DNA of 64,000 nucleotides, taken from contig CM114274.1 in assembly GCA_050084515.1 (NCBI GenBank), positions 23,932,001 to 23,996,000 of the forward strand. Reading direction: 5' to 3'. The notes beneath the pieces are model-generated. The model was given only the letters and a program-made list of their open reading frames with translations. It ran no database searches and was not told the origin of the DNA. This document shows positions 34,054 through 46,869 of the stretch, in pieces; the stretch's first letter is position 1, and each line of letters opens with the position of its first letter. The translations under genes were made by a program, and so were the position numbers. This DNA comes from Blasia pusilla. Taxonomy: Eukaryota; Marchantiophyta; Marchantiopsida; Blasiales.

Positions 34054-37000
34054 ATGAAGCGTTTGAGAGAGATAGACCTCGAAGCGCCCGTGAGAGAAGA
34101 TGATGAAGGAGAGGATGAGGGAAGTGGAGATTCTTACGCTTCCATTTGGGATGGAAGGTCTTTTACGAAAAAGTCAAGATGGATGAACGCAAACCAGCCC
34201 GGTAATGTCGGGCGAGCTAGTCCGGTCTGGCAGAGGGATATGGAAGTGCCTTATCAGATGGATGTTGGGGAGAACTACCACAATTTGGAGACCAAAGAAG
34301 TTCGTGTGGAAAGTAGAGGCGCTGGAGGTGCCAATTCAAGGCCGTTTGCTGGTTTGGAATTACAACTGGGCACTCCTTTCGATTCCGCGGATTCCAAAGT
34401 GCAAGTAGAAGGCAGTCTGGAGCAAATTGAGGTAACAAATGACGGAACTAGGCTTGAGCTGAATTCACCGATTAGAGACGGCACAGAGAAAGTGGCTGTA
34501 GGAGAGGGAGGAGCTGACAATGAAGAGAAAATGGACACGGCAGATAGGATTGATTTTATTCATGCCAAGGATGATACAGAAGTGATAGTAAAACCTCTGA
34601 TATTTGATCATCCACCGGCTCGTCTACTATTTTCCAAGAACGAGCATCAAGATGACAATCTTCATGTCTGTCTTGAGAAGCTGGCTGCTGCCATGAATGA
34701 TACGGATGTCAGCACTCGCCTCAAGGGGATAAGTTTTATTAGCGAACGGTTGCAGTTAGTGAAGAATAGTGCAACGAGGAGGTTTTTGTTAGACAGTATC
34801 CAACAGCGGATTTGGAATGAAGAGGAACTAGCTGTGAGTCTATCTCTTGTAAAGTTGTTATGCTCTGTTGCTGTTATGTCTGGTGTGGACAACAAAGAGC
34901 AGTCAAGAGAGGGCAGAATACAAGAGGGTTCATCCCGAGGAGTTGCGCTTGATCTCTTGCAGTATGTAGCAGCCAAAGACGTGCATAGTTGCCCTATGAA
35001 GTCTGCACTGAAGTTGCAGATATTGAGGTCATTGTACCTCATTGGAAAAGTTGAGGATATCACCGTGCTGGATTCTCTTCGGGATTTAGCTAGAGATCAA
35101 CTAGGACAGTCTAATCCGAGGTTAAGAGAATGGGGAATTCGGCTGCTCGTGGAGGGCATAAAGGAAAGAAGTGCTGTACAGTCAGAGAAAGGAGCACTTT
35201 CTGGAAATATACGGAAGAGCTGGGCACATGGAGAGTCCTTGATGCATACCTTGCTGGAGTTTACCCGAGACCCCCATCCGAGTGTAAGGGAGGCAGTGGT
35301 TTTGGGTTTGACGAAGATGCACAGGAAAGGCTTTGTGCTGCACACTGGTACCTACAAGCGCGCAGTCACCTTGCTCAGGGATTCATCGGAGTGTGTACGC
35401 TTATGTGCCATCACACTGGTAGGGTTTTTTCTGATTTAGTGATTTGATTCACGTTTGAAATTTTGTCCTTTCTTTCCATGTCTCTGGTTGGAAGTTTCTT
35501 TGATCATTCGTTCTTGTAAGCACTGTCCAGCCAGAGGTGGTGTCTATTGTCGCGAGGCTACTACAGGCACTACTTGATGAGTAGAGTCTATGGTTGGCAT
35601 TATCTTTGTCTAATTATGCTTCTTATCTCCTCTAAACATTCATTTTTCATTTTGCCTGCCAGTGCAAGTCTCATGCCCATAGATGGGCTAGTTACTGGTT
35701 GGGTAAAATGACTCATAACATCTATTCTTTAAGGGATCGAGGTGGTGTCTATTGTTATAAGGCTACTACAGGCACTACTTGATGAGTACAGTCTCTGGTT
35801 GGCATTATCTCCGTCCAATTATGCCTCTTATCTGCTCTGAATAATCATTTTTCATTTTGCTTGCTAGTGCAAGCCTCATGCCCATGGATAGGCTAGTTAC
35901 TTGTTGGGTAAAATGACTCATAACATCTATACTTTAAAGGATCAAGGTGGTCAAGAAGGGATGGAAATGAAGGGTTTTCTGAAAATTTACAAGTAGAAAC
36001 CTTGGAATCTCAGAGCAACTGAATTAAGGATTGGAAGATACAGAAACTTCGAAATTTTAACTACTGGGAACTGATACTCGGATGGTCTGTATCAGGTTGG
36101 TTTTTGTGCCAAAACAGCCTCACAAGATTTGTTGGATGAAGCTCAAGCAAAAGTTGTAGATAATGCCTTCTTACAAGTAAGTCATTTAAGGAGTCTAATC
36201 CTCTGTGAGGTGCCATCTGTGTGTATGTATGTCTTGCTCTCTTCAGCTATCAAAAACTTTGTAAAGTCTTCAATCATTTGCAGAATTACTACGTCTTTTG
36301 GTCTCAGCAGTGTGTTTCCCACTGGTCAGCTTTGTGCCTATCTCTAGAGTATCAATGTGTGGTCTTGAATGCCTCCCTGTAACCTGGAAGATGTGTAGAT
36401 CAGCAAGATCGCAATTGTGGAAGGGAAGCCAAGAGTCTGACTTGGATGCTGCAGGTGTAGTGGTATCCGGTTCAGGTGTGATTACCTAGAATGGCGTTGT
36501 AGACATTGGGTCACCTCTGAAATTTCAGCTCTTTTGAGTTGAGATAGCATGTTTATTTGACCTTACAGTCATAGCACTTGGGGTGGTCTTAATGCAGATT
36601 TGCAATATGATGACAGATATGAGCACGAGTGTCAGACAAGAGGCATGCAACACCCTTGCGAAGATGACTGGTGTGAGTGAGAATTTGTTGCTACAAAGCC
36701 TCACTAAGAAGGTTTCAGCTGTAACTGGTCCCAACAAGGAGCTGGTAGCTGTAGCTCCTTTCTCTTCTCCAGATGGGGTATCTGACACAGGCTGGATGGA
36801 CGACAGCAAGCTTCTTGGCTGGAGTGCCGGAGCATTTGTTGTTGCACTTGAAGATGAATTCTGGGAGGTAAGCAATTACTTCTAGGAGTTTCAAATCTGC
36901 ACAAGATTGAAGGCAGACAGACTGAGACTAGCTTAGTCAGCTTTGGCAGATTTTCTGAAAATTGAAGAAATAATGTCCTTTTCAATTTTAGGTCTAATTT

Positions 37001-40000
37001 GTTTCCTTCTCTAAATGTGAGTTTATCAAGTTATTACAGGTTGATGCATGAGAAAAGTTTTCCCGAAAAAGTCGCAAACTCAATATTCCCTGATGTGAGG
37101 TTATCAAAAGTTTAGAGGAGAGAGTTTGTATGCGTAGTGATGAAACTAAATGTTGAGTGCAGGTCCGCCTGGCTGCAATAAGGGCACTTGCCAAATTGGG
37201 AATCAATTCCGAAAAAATGGCCTCCAATGCTTTGGAGCTGGTGGTGGACATGATCAATGACGACACATCTCATGTTCGACAGCAGACTATGTATGCCCTT
37301 ACAAAGTTGGCGCTTGCAGGTCGTCTTTCAGTTATTCAGGCTCATCTTCACATGGTACTTCACTTATCAGGCAAGCTCTGTTAGCTAGATTGCAACTTGC
37401 TGTGTATGGATGGTTTTTCAAAGAAGATCATTCTAGGAGTAAAGGTTTGTACATGTCTTTGCACGACACCAGGAGAAGAGTGAGGATGAAGATTTGTTGA
37501 ATTAGCCAGAAGATTAGAGAGAAAAGCATTTTAGTTTGTGAGTGGACAGAGCTCCGATGTCATGATTTGTACCATTACATTGTGTCCTGATATTTTAGCT
37601 ACTATGAGAGGACAGCTCAACAGATCAGCATGTGGTCCACACCACAATACTTCTGACCAGTATGAACATTGTGGTGGTGCAGTTTCTAGGTGTTTTGCAA
37701 GATCGAAGTTTGGAGATAAGAAAAGCTGGATATGACCTACTCTCATGTATCTTGCTTCCTAGCATTGGGATGTTCCAGTTGACAGTTCGTGCCCTTTTGA
37801 CAAGCTTGGAGAAGAATCCTGAGGTTTTCCTCACAACTTCTAGAGTTGTCCTTGAGCAGAATTGTCCAAGGATAGAGTGCTGATGGTGAATATCATATGT
37901 TGAGGAAGTGTGTTGGGGGCATGTGAGTATCCATTGGCTAAGCTAAACTCATAACTTATGCTTGTACTTGTCACCTTCTGTCCTCCAGGACGAGGAAAAC
38001 CTGCTGTGCACCTTGGAGAAATTGGGAAAATCTCATGCCAGCCACACTGAATGCATCACAGCTGAGCTCCTGCAAGAGGTTTTTTGCTCTCCATTAATTC
38101 TCCAAATTTTTGTAGCAAATCAGTGTACACTGTAAGGTTTCGAAGAAACTAATCATTCAACATTTGGAAAAGCAAGGTTTCCCTGTCAACACTTTTAAGT
38201 GAGTCTTGAAAAGAATGCATGGGCGAGAATTGGAAGAGGTCAAATGTATCCTACTGGCATCTGACATAGGCCTGTGGGAACTTGGTGTAATGGATTTTAA
38301 AATTGTCCTTACTGGTCCATCTTTGCACATCCTATTCGAGAATGTTTCCTAGGTGGACATACTCTTTACCTAAGTGCAACCTCTGGGATTGCCATTTCAC
38401 ACATCTCATATGCGCTGGTTATTGTATTTGACACCCTGGGTTGTGTTCTTGCAGTTGAGAGTGCTCATCAATGGAGAGTCGGGGCTTGATGAGCCGCAAT
38501 GTGCAGCTATAATAGTGCTTCTACTCGCAGCTGCAACATCCAATGCAAAGATCATATCATTGATCCCATCCCATATTTTGTCTCTTACTAGTCTTTATGG
38601 GCACAAGCTACCCAAGAGCTTACCTTCACTTAAAGTTTTGCCTATGGGCTTCAGGACCATGCAATACACATGGTTTAGGAAGGAGTCTTTCTTAAAAGAA
38701 CCTGTAAGAAACGATCTTATGAAAGAATCTGACATAAGGTTTTGGGATGCGGATCAGAAATGCCCTATAGCAGAACCTGTTGAGAACCTTGAAGAGAACA
38801 TGGGAGAAAACTTAGACACGGATAGTTCAAATTTCAGAAAGGGAGTCCAGCCCACTTGTGAGCTTGAAGGAGACTATAAGAATTTACAGAGGTCCCTTCT
38901 TGTTGCCAAGCGGCAGCAGAAGAGCATGCCACATCTATCTGGAGAAGAAGAGGTTCTGAAGTCCACAATGGGTATACTAGCAAGTGCATCCAGTACAAAC
39001 ATCTTGTTAGAACCAAGGGCACACAAGGAGATCCTTCTACGACTAAGGTGAGTTCTCAGTCTTCAGGTCGCAGTTAATTCTACTAGTCCATGAATGTTCG
39101 AATACTGAAGAAGGCGAGTCCAATATCTGAATCATCCCAGCCCATGTGTGTGGATATGCAAAATGGGCTCTGCGAGAAGTTCCTGTGATGTTCTGGAACG
39201 AAATTAGATATCTCCTAAATGAGTACACAGCAATTGTGACAGGTTTTTGAAGTTCTTTGCAGCAGATCATACAATTTACCCATGCACTATAGTACTTGTC
39301 ACATTGTTTTTGTATGACAGAATTGACGAATTATACCGAACCAGTGGTTGCAGGAAAGAACTGAAAGCACTGAAAGGAAGGTGCCTTGGCCTCAGTGGGG
39401 CAGTGACTTTCTCAGGCCTCTATCTGCTCTGTCTTGTGCCGGTATTCCAGTTACGGTCCCATTTCTTATTACCGGAAGGAAGTTGGGCAGCAGGTGTTAG
39501 ATCAGGTGTACCGCATGAACTCCTAAACAAACTGGAGCTAGTTGTCAAGCACTTACTGTATCGCTTTTCGGGATTCAATTATGACCAGCTTTTGCAAGTG
39601 TACGAGCTTTATGCACTAGTCTATGTCTGGAAGCTTGCCCTCAATCATGTTGACCATCTTATCAATGATGTAGCAACTTCCGTGCCCTTCCAACAATTGA
39701 AATCCGTTAGTGTTATAGTTGCAAAAATTCTAGAAGACAAAAGTCTCTCTCAATCGATTTTCCTCAATGCAGTACAGGAGCAGCTGCTGAGAGAGGAGAG
39801 CAAAATCTCAAATGTGTGGAAAACTGCTCGTGACATAGCTTTGTTTTACCGGCCCAGCAGAATGTCTGTCATAGCTTCTACAAAGGAAATATGGGCGGAT
39901 CTGAAGGTTCCTGGTATTGACTTTGAGCACCGTCTTGGGTTTGTGGCGGGTCTTCCCTTGGGAATATCTGTAGATGTCACACTTCACAATGTTCCAGAGA

Positions 40001-40299
40001 TCTACTCTGTCTGGATTCAGTATGCAGTGGACAGCGCTGCAGCCCAGTATAAATTGTTAGAAATAGCAGAATGTGGAAGAAGCTCAGCTGGTTACGTCCA
40101 GAAGGTGTCAGCAATGCTCCAGATAGATGAAATGCCATCAATCGCCTCGTGTGTGTGTAAGATTTGCGTTGTTGTGGAAGGGGTGGATGATCAAGGGAGT
40201 AGTGTTGAGACTAGCAGGGGCCCTAAGGGTTCTCTGGTGCCTTTATGTGTTGAGAAACAAGCGCACCTTGTAATAATAAAAGAGAGAGGCTCAAGGTAG
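34054..40299 (+). CDS. INTS4: Integrator complex subunit 4 homologue (SIEL-like ARM/HEAT repeat protein)
   Basis: Exons: 34054-35418, 36096-36176, 36598-36867, 37163-37354, 37683-37823, 37989-38078, 38455-39047 and 39354-40299 (the last may instead begin at 39243, which is also in frame). All junctions use GT-AG and keep one frame for about 1225 residues (about 1262 with the longer last exon). Residues 1-185 are an acidic, low-complexity N-terminus. HEAT/ARM helices follow: DPHPSVREAVVLGLTKMHRKG, YKRAVTLLRDSSECVRLCAI, DMSTSVRQEACNTLAKMTGV, LLGWSAGAFVVALEDEFWEVR, VRLAAIRALAKLGI, HMFLGVLQDRSLEIRKAGYD. The order matches Arabidopsis SIEL, which moves SHORT-ROOT between cells and is the plant INTS4. 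INTS4 scaffolds the endonuclease module of Integrator that cleaves snRNA and other transcripts in the nucleus. The first 455 residues are one exon. Two introns begin with the unusual donor GAG|GTTTT. Intron 1 contains a 205-bp tandem duplication. Confidence 0.9.
35534..35945 (+). repeat. 205-bp tandem duplication in intron 1 of the INTS4-like gene
   Basis: GAGGTGGTGTCTATTG at 35534 recurs at 35739, and similarity continues through GGGTAAAATGACTCATAAC in both copies (about 90 percent by eye). The unit is not a multiple of three and contains no exon. It lies between exon 1 and exon 2. Confidence 0.85.
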
Positions 40300-41220
40300 A
40301 AAGTAACATTTTGGGGTCATATTGCGTCTTACTTCCCGCTTTCAGTTCCACCTATGAGTTCCTGTTCGAAAGTTGTTGGTTGTGAATTGTAAGGCTTCGT
40401 TCATCTCTTGGCGATTTTCTTGTGTGTCTTCTTAACGCTCTCGAGTGTCGAATATCTTGGAATTTCCTGGTGATGTCAATGACTGAAGACCCTTCGTCCT
40501 TCAGAGTCGTGACAGATGTGTGGTAGGAAAGTAGGAACGAAATAGGAACCCCTACTGTAGTTCTTTCTTACTGCAAGTCTTCATTTCATTTTCGCATTTT
40601 TCTCCAGCCACGCCTCACCTCTCCAAAGGTCCATTGCGTTGCGTGACAACCGCAGTGGAGAGCCTGGCAGAAGAACGGCCATTTTGTTCCTTCCTCACAG
40701 AAAGTCGACCCGGTTGGTCCGTCCGTGTTTAGAGGGGAGCTCAACTGCATTTGAAAGCACCAGGCGGAATATTCCACACGAGCCGTATATGGACAAACAG
40801 CCAGGAATAAGCTCTCCTTCCATCTGGGCAGCCGGGCTATGGGGCCTGGACTCTAGAGGTCGTGTGTACCGACTTTGTGAAGAGGTCTAAACTCTCCCTC
40901 CATGTACCACCGGTTACTGACTTGGCTGGCACATCCCCCTCATCTGTTCTCTGCAGAGGCAAGAATTAACAGAAGAAACTGATACACCGATTATTTCTTC
41001 ACCAACTCTGAGGACCCACTGATAAGATTGGCAAGCAGGGACCTCACCAACACACATCCTGTCACTGGAGCCTGTCAGTGGCATTCTGCTTTCCTCACCA
41101 TGATGCAGTTTGCTCTGCCGAGTGCATTTGAAATGTTCTTCGCCGACTGCATTCGAAATGCTGTGATACCATTGCTATTCTCCGCAGTGCCCGCACACTC
41201 GAGCCTACTTGGTACATAAG
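40300..41220 (+). other. 3' side of the INTS4-like gene and intergenic sequence
   Basis: This should contain the 3' untranslated region and poly(A) site. No further gene was recognised. Confidence 0.4.
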
Positions 41221-41279
41221 CCTACCCTACCCTACTCGATCCTGTGCTGCTGCACAGGATCGAGTAGGGTAGCTTAGGC
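41220..41279. repeat. near-perfect hairpin with 21-bp arms
   Basis: Arms at 41227-41247 and 41252-41272 are exact reverse complements, with a 4-base loop (TGCT). An additional GCCTA / TAGGC pair outside an internal loop extends the fold to 41220-41279. The left arm contains a CCTAC triplet series. It may be a fold-back insertion or small-RNA precursor. Confidence 0.8.
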
Positions 41280-44200
41280 CCATTCAATAATCCGCATGTG
41301 AGTAGGTCGGCTTTGCCTACTAAATAACCCGCCATCCTCGAGGGCGGAAGCTGAGCTGGTGTGTTGACGTCGATGGCAGGTCCATTCGCCTGCCAACTCT
41401 GGCCGACTGCTTTCCTCCCTCTCGCTCTCGGAGCCGGATCCCATCGGCACCTAAATAAGTAGAGTCTTAATACCATTGGGGTTTCGTCTGCTTTTTTTCG
41501 CTCGAAACTTATGGTGCAGAAAATGTCGAACAATAAAAAAAAATTTATCATTTTTTATTGTCATAAACAAGGTTGCCACGACTGATCGTCCAGGGGATCT
41601 GTCTGGTACAATCAGCGGGCAGGGCCCTCGGGCAGGTAGTAAAAACTAATTTTGCAAGTAAATAACAAAGCCCCCAGAATCACAGCGTGAAATGCTGGTA
41701 GAACAGCAGTCGGAGTCCTCGAGTGCGGGTGCAGCGATCCAGATTCGAATCCAACCCCAACTTTTGGGACTCTCCCCTCACTTGCCTGCCCGCGCCTAAG
41801 CTGCCCGGTCTCGCATTAAATGTGATACCGCGGCAATCTATGGCCTTCGGTCTGCCCTCGGAATCGTAACGTCCTAGCTCCCAGTAAATGTCCAGAATCC
41901 GAACGTCCTTGATGGCGGAGAATAGAATTATCACAACTTTGTTACTTCATTATCCTCTCGAAAATAGTTCTGATAAACTTCAATAAACACGCTCATGGAA
42001 AACCCGGCGCATAGAGAGGAAAAACCCGCCGGCCAAAACCCGTCCCGTCCTGAAAAGAAAGAAGGGAAGGAGCCTATCGACCAAACTCACCAACAGAGAC
42101 AATATCCCCGACACTTAGAAACCTATGACCACTACGAAGTTTCAAAAGGAGGCCATCGCGGTGACCCTCCACGGGATCCGGCGTAGGGGTTGAGCGGGAT
42201 GGCCGGTCGTCCATTGACGCAGCAGCAGCGACAGCCCGGGGCCACTCGACAACCTGAGTTGGGAGGCCCCCGGAGCAGGGTCCGGGTAGTTTGTCGGCGA
42301 GAACCGGTATCTACAGATCAGAACGGTAATTTTTGATATTTTCTTGAATCCGGCCGGCTAAAGAGATACAAATACAAAAGAGAACTCCTGTATTTTGCCG
42401 GTTTTTGGCCGTTGATTTACAAAGTGAATCGGAAACTCTAAATTTCTTCCGGCTATGTCAACACGTAACCCGGTTCGCCCCGGACATTGCCCCAGAGTTT
42501 CAGGGAACGGCAATTTTTAGGGACATCCGAAAGAAATTTTTGTCCTCTTTAGGGCGATAGCAATTTTTAAATTATTGTTTATTAAAAAGTTATTATTATT
42601 ATTCAATAAAATTCTCCGTCCCCGTATTTGTTCCCCGTCGGGAGTAAATGAGTGGCCCTAATATGGGGGCGCCCTCCCATTCCCCTGTGCGGATATCGTG
42701 ACACTTGATAAAGCTTGCCGACATGGTTGCCGTTAGCTTGCTGAAATTTCGCTCCATCTGGGGAATGGTACTCGTTCTAAAGTTTTGCTTTTGAGCAGAG
42801 CAGTGGTTGGTACAGTTTCTAACGCACGCTCGCTTGTCTCCGTTTCCGGAATGCATTTTAAGAGAGACCGACTTATACCTATGCAACTGCACTTTTCCAC
42901 TTCTAATTTTTGTATCGTATTGTGTACAAGTCCGTAAGTATCCGAGATATGTTCCGAGTTTGCTAGTCAACGAGTCTTTGAGACAGGTGAGGAATGGCGA
43001 CTTCTTTCTAACAAGCTTTCAGTCCGTTTCTTGCTTCCGTTCGAAGAATGAGTTACATTATGCAGATGTCCGTTTCTAGTGTTCCTTTCCACATTTCCTG
43101 ATGGTAAGCGCTTCTGTTTGGGAAGAAAAAGTTAGAAACAAGTGGAGTGACACATGCTATGTCGTTGCCCTTTTACGTTCTAGCCGGCGGGATTTTGCAA
43201 CATCTGCCTGCTCTCTACGAGTCGCACGCACATGGGGACGCCCTCTGTCGCGCTCGAGATCCCATCCGAGGGTGTGAACTCTGGGACCAGCTTGGCCGTA
43301 GCGTCAGCTCGGGGTACTTTTCCATAGAGAACCGGTACTTTGCCGGTATGCGTAACGTGCGACGGTAATTTTTGAAGTTTTCCCAGTTCAGATCGACTCT
43401 ATATCGATACCAATAGACTTATAAATTTGGTCGGTGATCGAGAAATGGAAACGGTAAATTCGAAAATGCTGGGTCAAGATGGTTCTCCATTGGAACGGTC
43501 TTTAACTAGACCTCCTATTTGCGATCTGACTGCACCTCCACATATGCAACAGGTCTCCAAAGCTTGCTAACGCCGATAGACTTTTGCGGCGGGTTCAGAT
43601 TGTGGGTGATGGCGCCATAGATCCATTTAGTAATTATCTAAACTAATAAAAAAAGCTTCCTCCATATGGCACGAATTCGGCTTAGATCTTTGTGTTGACA
43701 TGTGGCGGAAGCTAACTAATAACAGAAGCTAATAACTAAGGAGGACGGGGCCAATTTCACCGGTCCGCCCAGGCACTGGTTAGTTCCTTTGGTGAATTTA
43801 AAAGATAATGGACCTTTCTTAGTTTCAAAACGTACGATATTTTGTAGGTAGACTCGACTCTTAAACTTTTTTATGAATTTTTCAGTATGGATTTTCCATT
43901 ATACATATTTATTGTGGTTCGTCACCTCCACGTCAAATTTTGTTGCATGCACCTAAATTCAGTTTCGCGGATGGTCACGTGGTTGTTGGGAGGCTTTTGA
44001 AGGATTCGTGAAGCTCCATTTTTGGCGTCGTCGATTTTGGGGAGTTAATGGGTTTTTGCGATGCATGCAGATTGAGAGAGACTTTATTATCACAGATCTT
44101 CCTCATTATTGATACAGATCTTCTTCTTCTTCCAGTCAGTCAGTTTAATTCATATCGGTTGTGGTGAAATTAATAATTCGAAAAAGATTAAATATTTCAG

Positions 44201-45050
44201 CCCTTTTTCCTCTAATTTTCTCCTTTTAATTCGAATCACATGTGCTCTTTTACTCGGATCCGAGTTGCGCTTTAATCCCTAAGTTGGAAAAAAATAATGT
44301 CCCCATACTTTTTTAATTATTGCGACTTTACTGTGTAAGTGGAGCACTTTGCTGTTTTAACCCCCTTCTTTTCTCCCTCGCTCGCTTACTTACTCATGGT
44401 GCTTTTTATTACCTCTACGGTCTACCTCCCCGTCCCTTCGCAGTGGTGTCTCGTGCTTTCTCCTACACTATGGTGGTTTCTATGGCGGAAACCACCGTAG
44501 GTTTTCTCGGTCGCCCAATTTTGATGACCTCCGCGGATGAAACCGCGGTGACGCGAAAGTCAAGATCGTCAAAAGGAGCAGCATGCACGCATGCATGCGG
44601 GTTTGGTCGACCGGCCGGTAAACGAGCCTAGCGGTTCCCCCCGTCAACGAGAGAAAGCAAGAGCTCGTCGAAGCAATCATGGCCACGGCGCCAGTCATGG
44701 TTGTAACTAGAGCATGGACTTCCGCTCGTTCATATACACTTTCCGTGGAGACCTGTCAACGTTCCTGGATCTCTTCGTCATTCTTGACGACTGTTTCTGG
44801 GATCATACTAACCCACTGTCACCTGTCAACTCCGTGACGTTCGGAGCTCCGCCCTGACTGCGTGAATGAACTGATCGCGAATGGTCCCGCTGCGGAGAAG
44901 GGCAATAAGGCGTCGGGGATCTGCGAGGCATTCGACAGTGCGGAGGCTTGCGTCTGATCAGCGATTACAATGTCTGCCGCGCGTCATCACTCGCAGTTGA
45001 ATTGTGGCAGCACCTAAAGAGATGTTTTCGTGGAGTAACAGCAGCTTGGG
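41280..45050. other. intergenic, no recognised gene
   Basis: Only short frames without motifs. A similar pattern, GAGAACCGGTA followed within about 35 bases by ACGGTAATTTTTGA, occurs near 42298 and again near 43328, which may mark ends of an insertion of about 1 kb. ATCTAAACTAATAAAAAAAG at 43637 resembles a Helitron start weakly. Confidence 0.4.
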
Positions 45051-45054
45051 AGGA

Positions 45055-45630
45055 TTAGTCGATGAAGTAGTAGTTGATTAGTCTAATTGTTGAAGTTTGT
45101 TTGGGAGTTAGTAAAGTGGAATAAGAGACAGGATTTTGTGGTCGGATTTTCCGTCTTATCAATTTTCGGGCTATATTGACCTGTGCTCTTCTCTTCCAGA
45201 GATCACAAATACGTAACATGTACTCTTTCATGCGATCATTGTTTGCCGGGGGGTTAGCATGACGTAACACTACTTTCCGGAAGATAAGGAGCGTTGTGGG
45301 TGGGGGGGAGGATTGGGGAGTGTGAGACGAATTGGAAATTTGAACAGGTGACGAATCTGACGATCCACTTGTCGAGTTGCTGAGCCGACGGAGAAAACGC
45401 GGGGTACAAGTAAAAGCCAATTCCGCAGGATTGCCGATAGGATGCGAATTCCATGGTGTTGTAGATGATGAGGAAATCTGGATCAAAACATCAAAATCTA
45501 GATAAAAAAGGATCCATCTGAAGACACTTGAAGAGACTGATGGGGCCTTAATACACGCCGCACGTCCTCCCACCGATACGGGTTTACGTATAGTCGCAGG
45601 GATCGAAGAATCTGTTCTTAAGTGTTCCAA
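45055..45630 (-). CDS. hypothetical ORF, 191 residues
   Basis: The longest frame in the region. Ser/Thr-rich middle and basic C-terminus (KRRAQVNIARKLIRRKI). No family recognised and no conserved motif. It may be chance; the only support is length. Confidence 0.2.
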   Translation of the reverse strand: MEHLRTDSSIPATIRKPVSVGGRAACIKAPSVSSSVFRWILFYLDFDVLIQISSSSTTPWNSHPIGNPAELAFTCTPRFLRRLSNSTSGSSDSSPVQISNSSHTPQSSPPPTTLLIFRKVVLRHANPPANNDRMKEYMLRICDLWKRRAQVNIARKLIRRKIRPQNPVSYSTLLTPKQTSTIRLINYYFID

Positions 45631-46295
45631 GATTGCGAAAGCGCTCTGCCGGGAACAGAGCGAAACCGCTCATCCTCGCTATAGAGATTTGCACAACTGT
45701 AATGACCGGTCCCTAAACCCTTAAACCGTGCATGCGACATTTCCAGGAAGGTCTGTTTACCATCGATCTTCTACAAAGGACACCAAGCAAAACTCGGCGT
45801 CGAATTCCAGGAATACTGTGTCTACACAATACCAATCTGAAATAAATCACCGTGAAAAGACTACACATATCGTTGAAGCAGAACGGGCGATGATTCATTC
45901 AGCACGTTGTCTACTGGACAGCAAAATTTTCCTGCGAAATTGTTGACCTACACCCCACTGTACACTGAGAACTATGTACAAAACCGCCAGTCTACAAAAG
46001 CCTCGACTCTGCCTCTAAAACTGTGAGCATGTGAGTAGGACATGCAAGTGCCCCTCGATCTCCATGTCCTCCCCTCTCTGACGTCGGCGGGTGTTACTCT
46101 TTAAACTATCCATACGCCTCTCCTGCCTCCTCATGCCAAATCCAGTGCACAATCTTACAACTCACCTTACGAATGCCTGAAGGAGCGATGAAGAGGGTAG
46201 GCAGGGATATCGGATTTCACTTCTGCGCAGCAAATGCGTTCCTAGACGCGGTTGAACCAGGCCAGCTCGTCGAAAACTTGAAAAGCATGTGCCCC

Positions 46296-46718
46296 TCAAT
46301 TTCCTTTCCTAAGAAGAACTTTGCGAGTGTACGCTGCTTCTTCTGCATCGAAGCATGTGGAGCCGAATTGGAAATCGTTGCCGAAGTACCCGTTCCCGTA
46401 GATCAGCGCTGAACAATCTCCACTTGAGGCCGCATTAACCATACAGAGCACATATGCATCCCTCATCCGCGTGAGAGCCATTGCCAACTTGCCCTTCCTA
46501 CGACCACTTCGTCCAGAACTAGAAATCGCCACTACCCCCGACTCCGCTGCCCCATCTATTGATGAAGTCTGCTTTTTCTTAGGGAATGTTTCACAACATA
46601 CACCTTGTGCTCGTCTCTGCCTCTTGCGCATGTTAACAAACCAATCACACGGCCAGCAAATGGTCATGGATGCTGCTGGAACGGAAATCAGTTGGAAAGA
46701 TTTAGCGATTGTGTTCAC
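46296..46718 (-). CDS. small basic protein with RMRDAYV segment, possible plant-specific family
   Basis: A 140-residue frame on the minus strand with a Ser/Lys/Arg-rich N-terminal half and a better-ordered C-terminal half: LTRMRDAYVLCMVNAASSGD, then YGNGYFGNDFQFGS. The R-x-RDAYV then GNxxFG pattern reminds me of small uncharacterised plant proteins, but I cannot name the family. If real, the 5' leader lies to the right, towards 47400. No intron is evident. Confidence 0.35.
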   Translation of the reverse strand: MNTIAKSFQLISVPAASMTICWPCDWFVNMRKRQRRAQGVCCETFPKKKQTSSIDGAAESGVVAISSSGRSGRRKGKLAMALTRMRDAYVLCMVNAASSGDCSALIYGNGYFGNDFQFGSTCFDAEEAAYTRKVLLRKGN

Positions 46719-46869
46719 CAGCTTAAGAAGATTGATTTCACGTTCTGTTCCGTCTCAAGCATGCAAAGGTCCGTCCTAACGAGCCAATACAAAAATGATC
46801 TGGCTTCCGAATGGAGGACGAAAATTTGGCAGGCGTCGAGAAACAGTGGATCCCTCTCGCATCTCTAAG

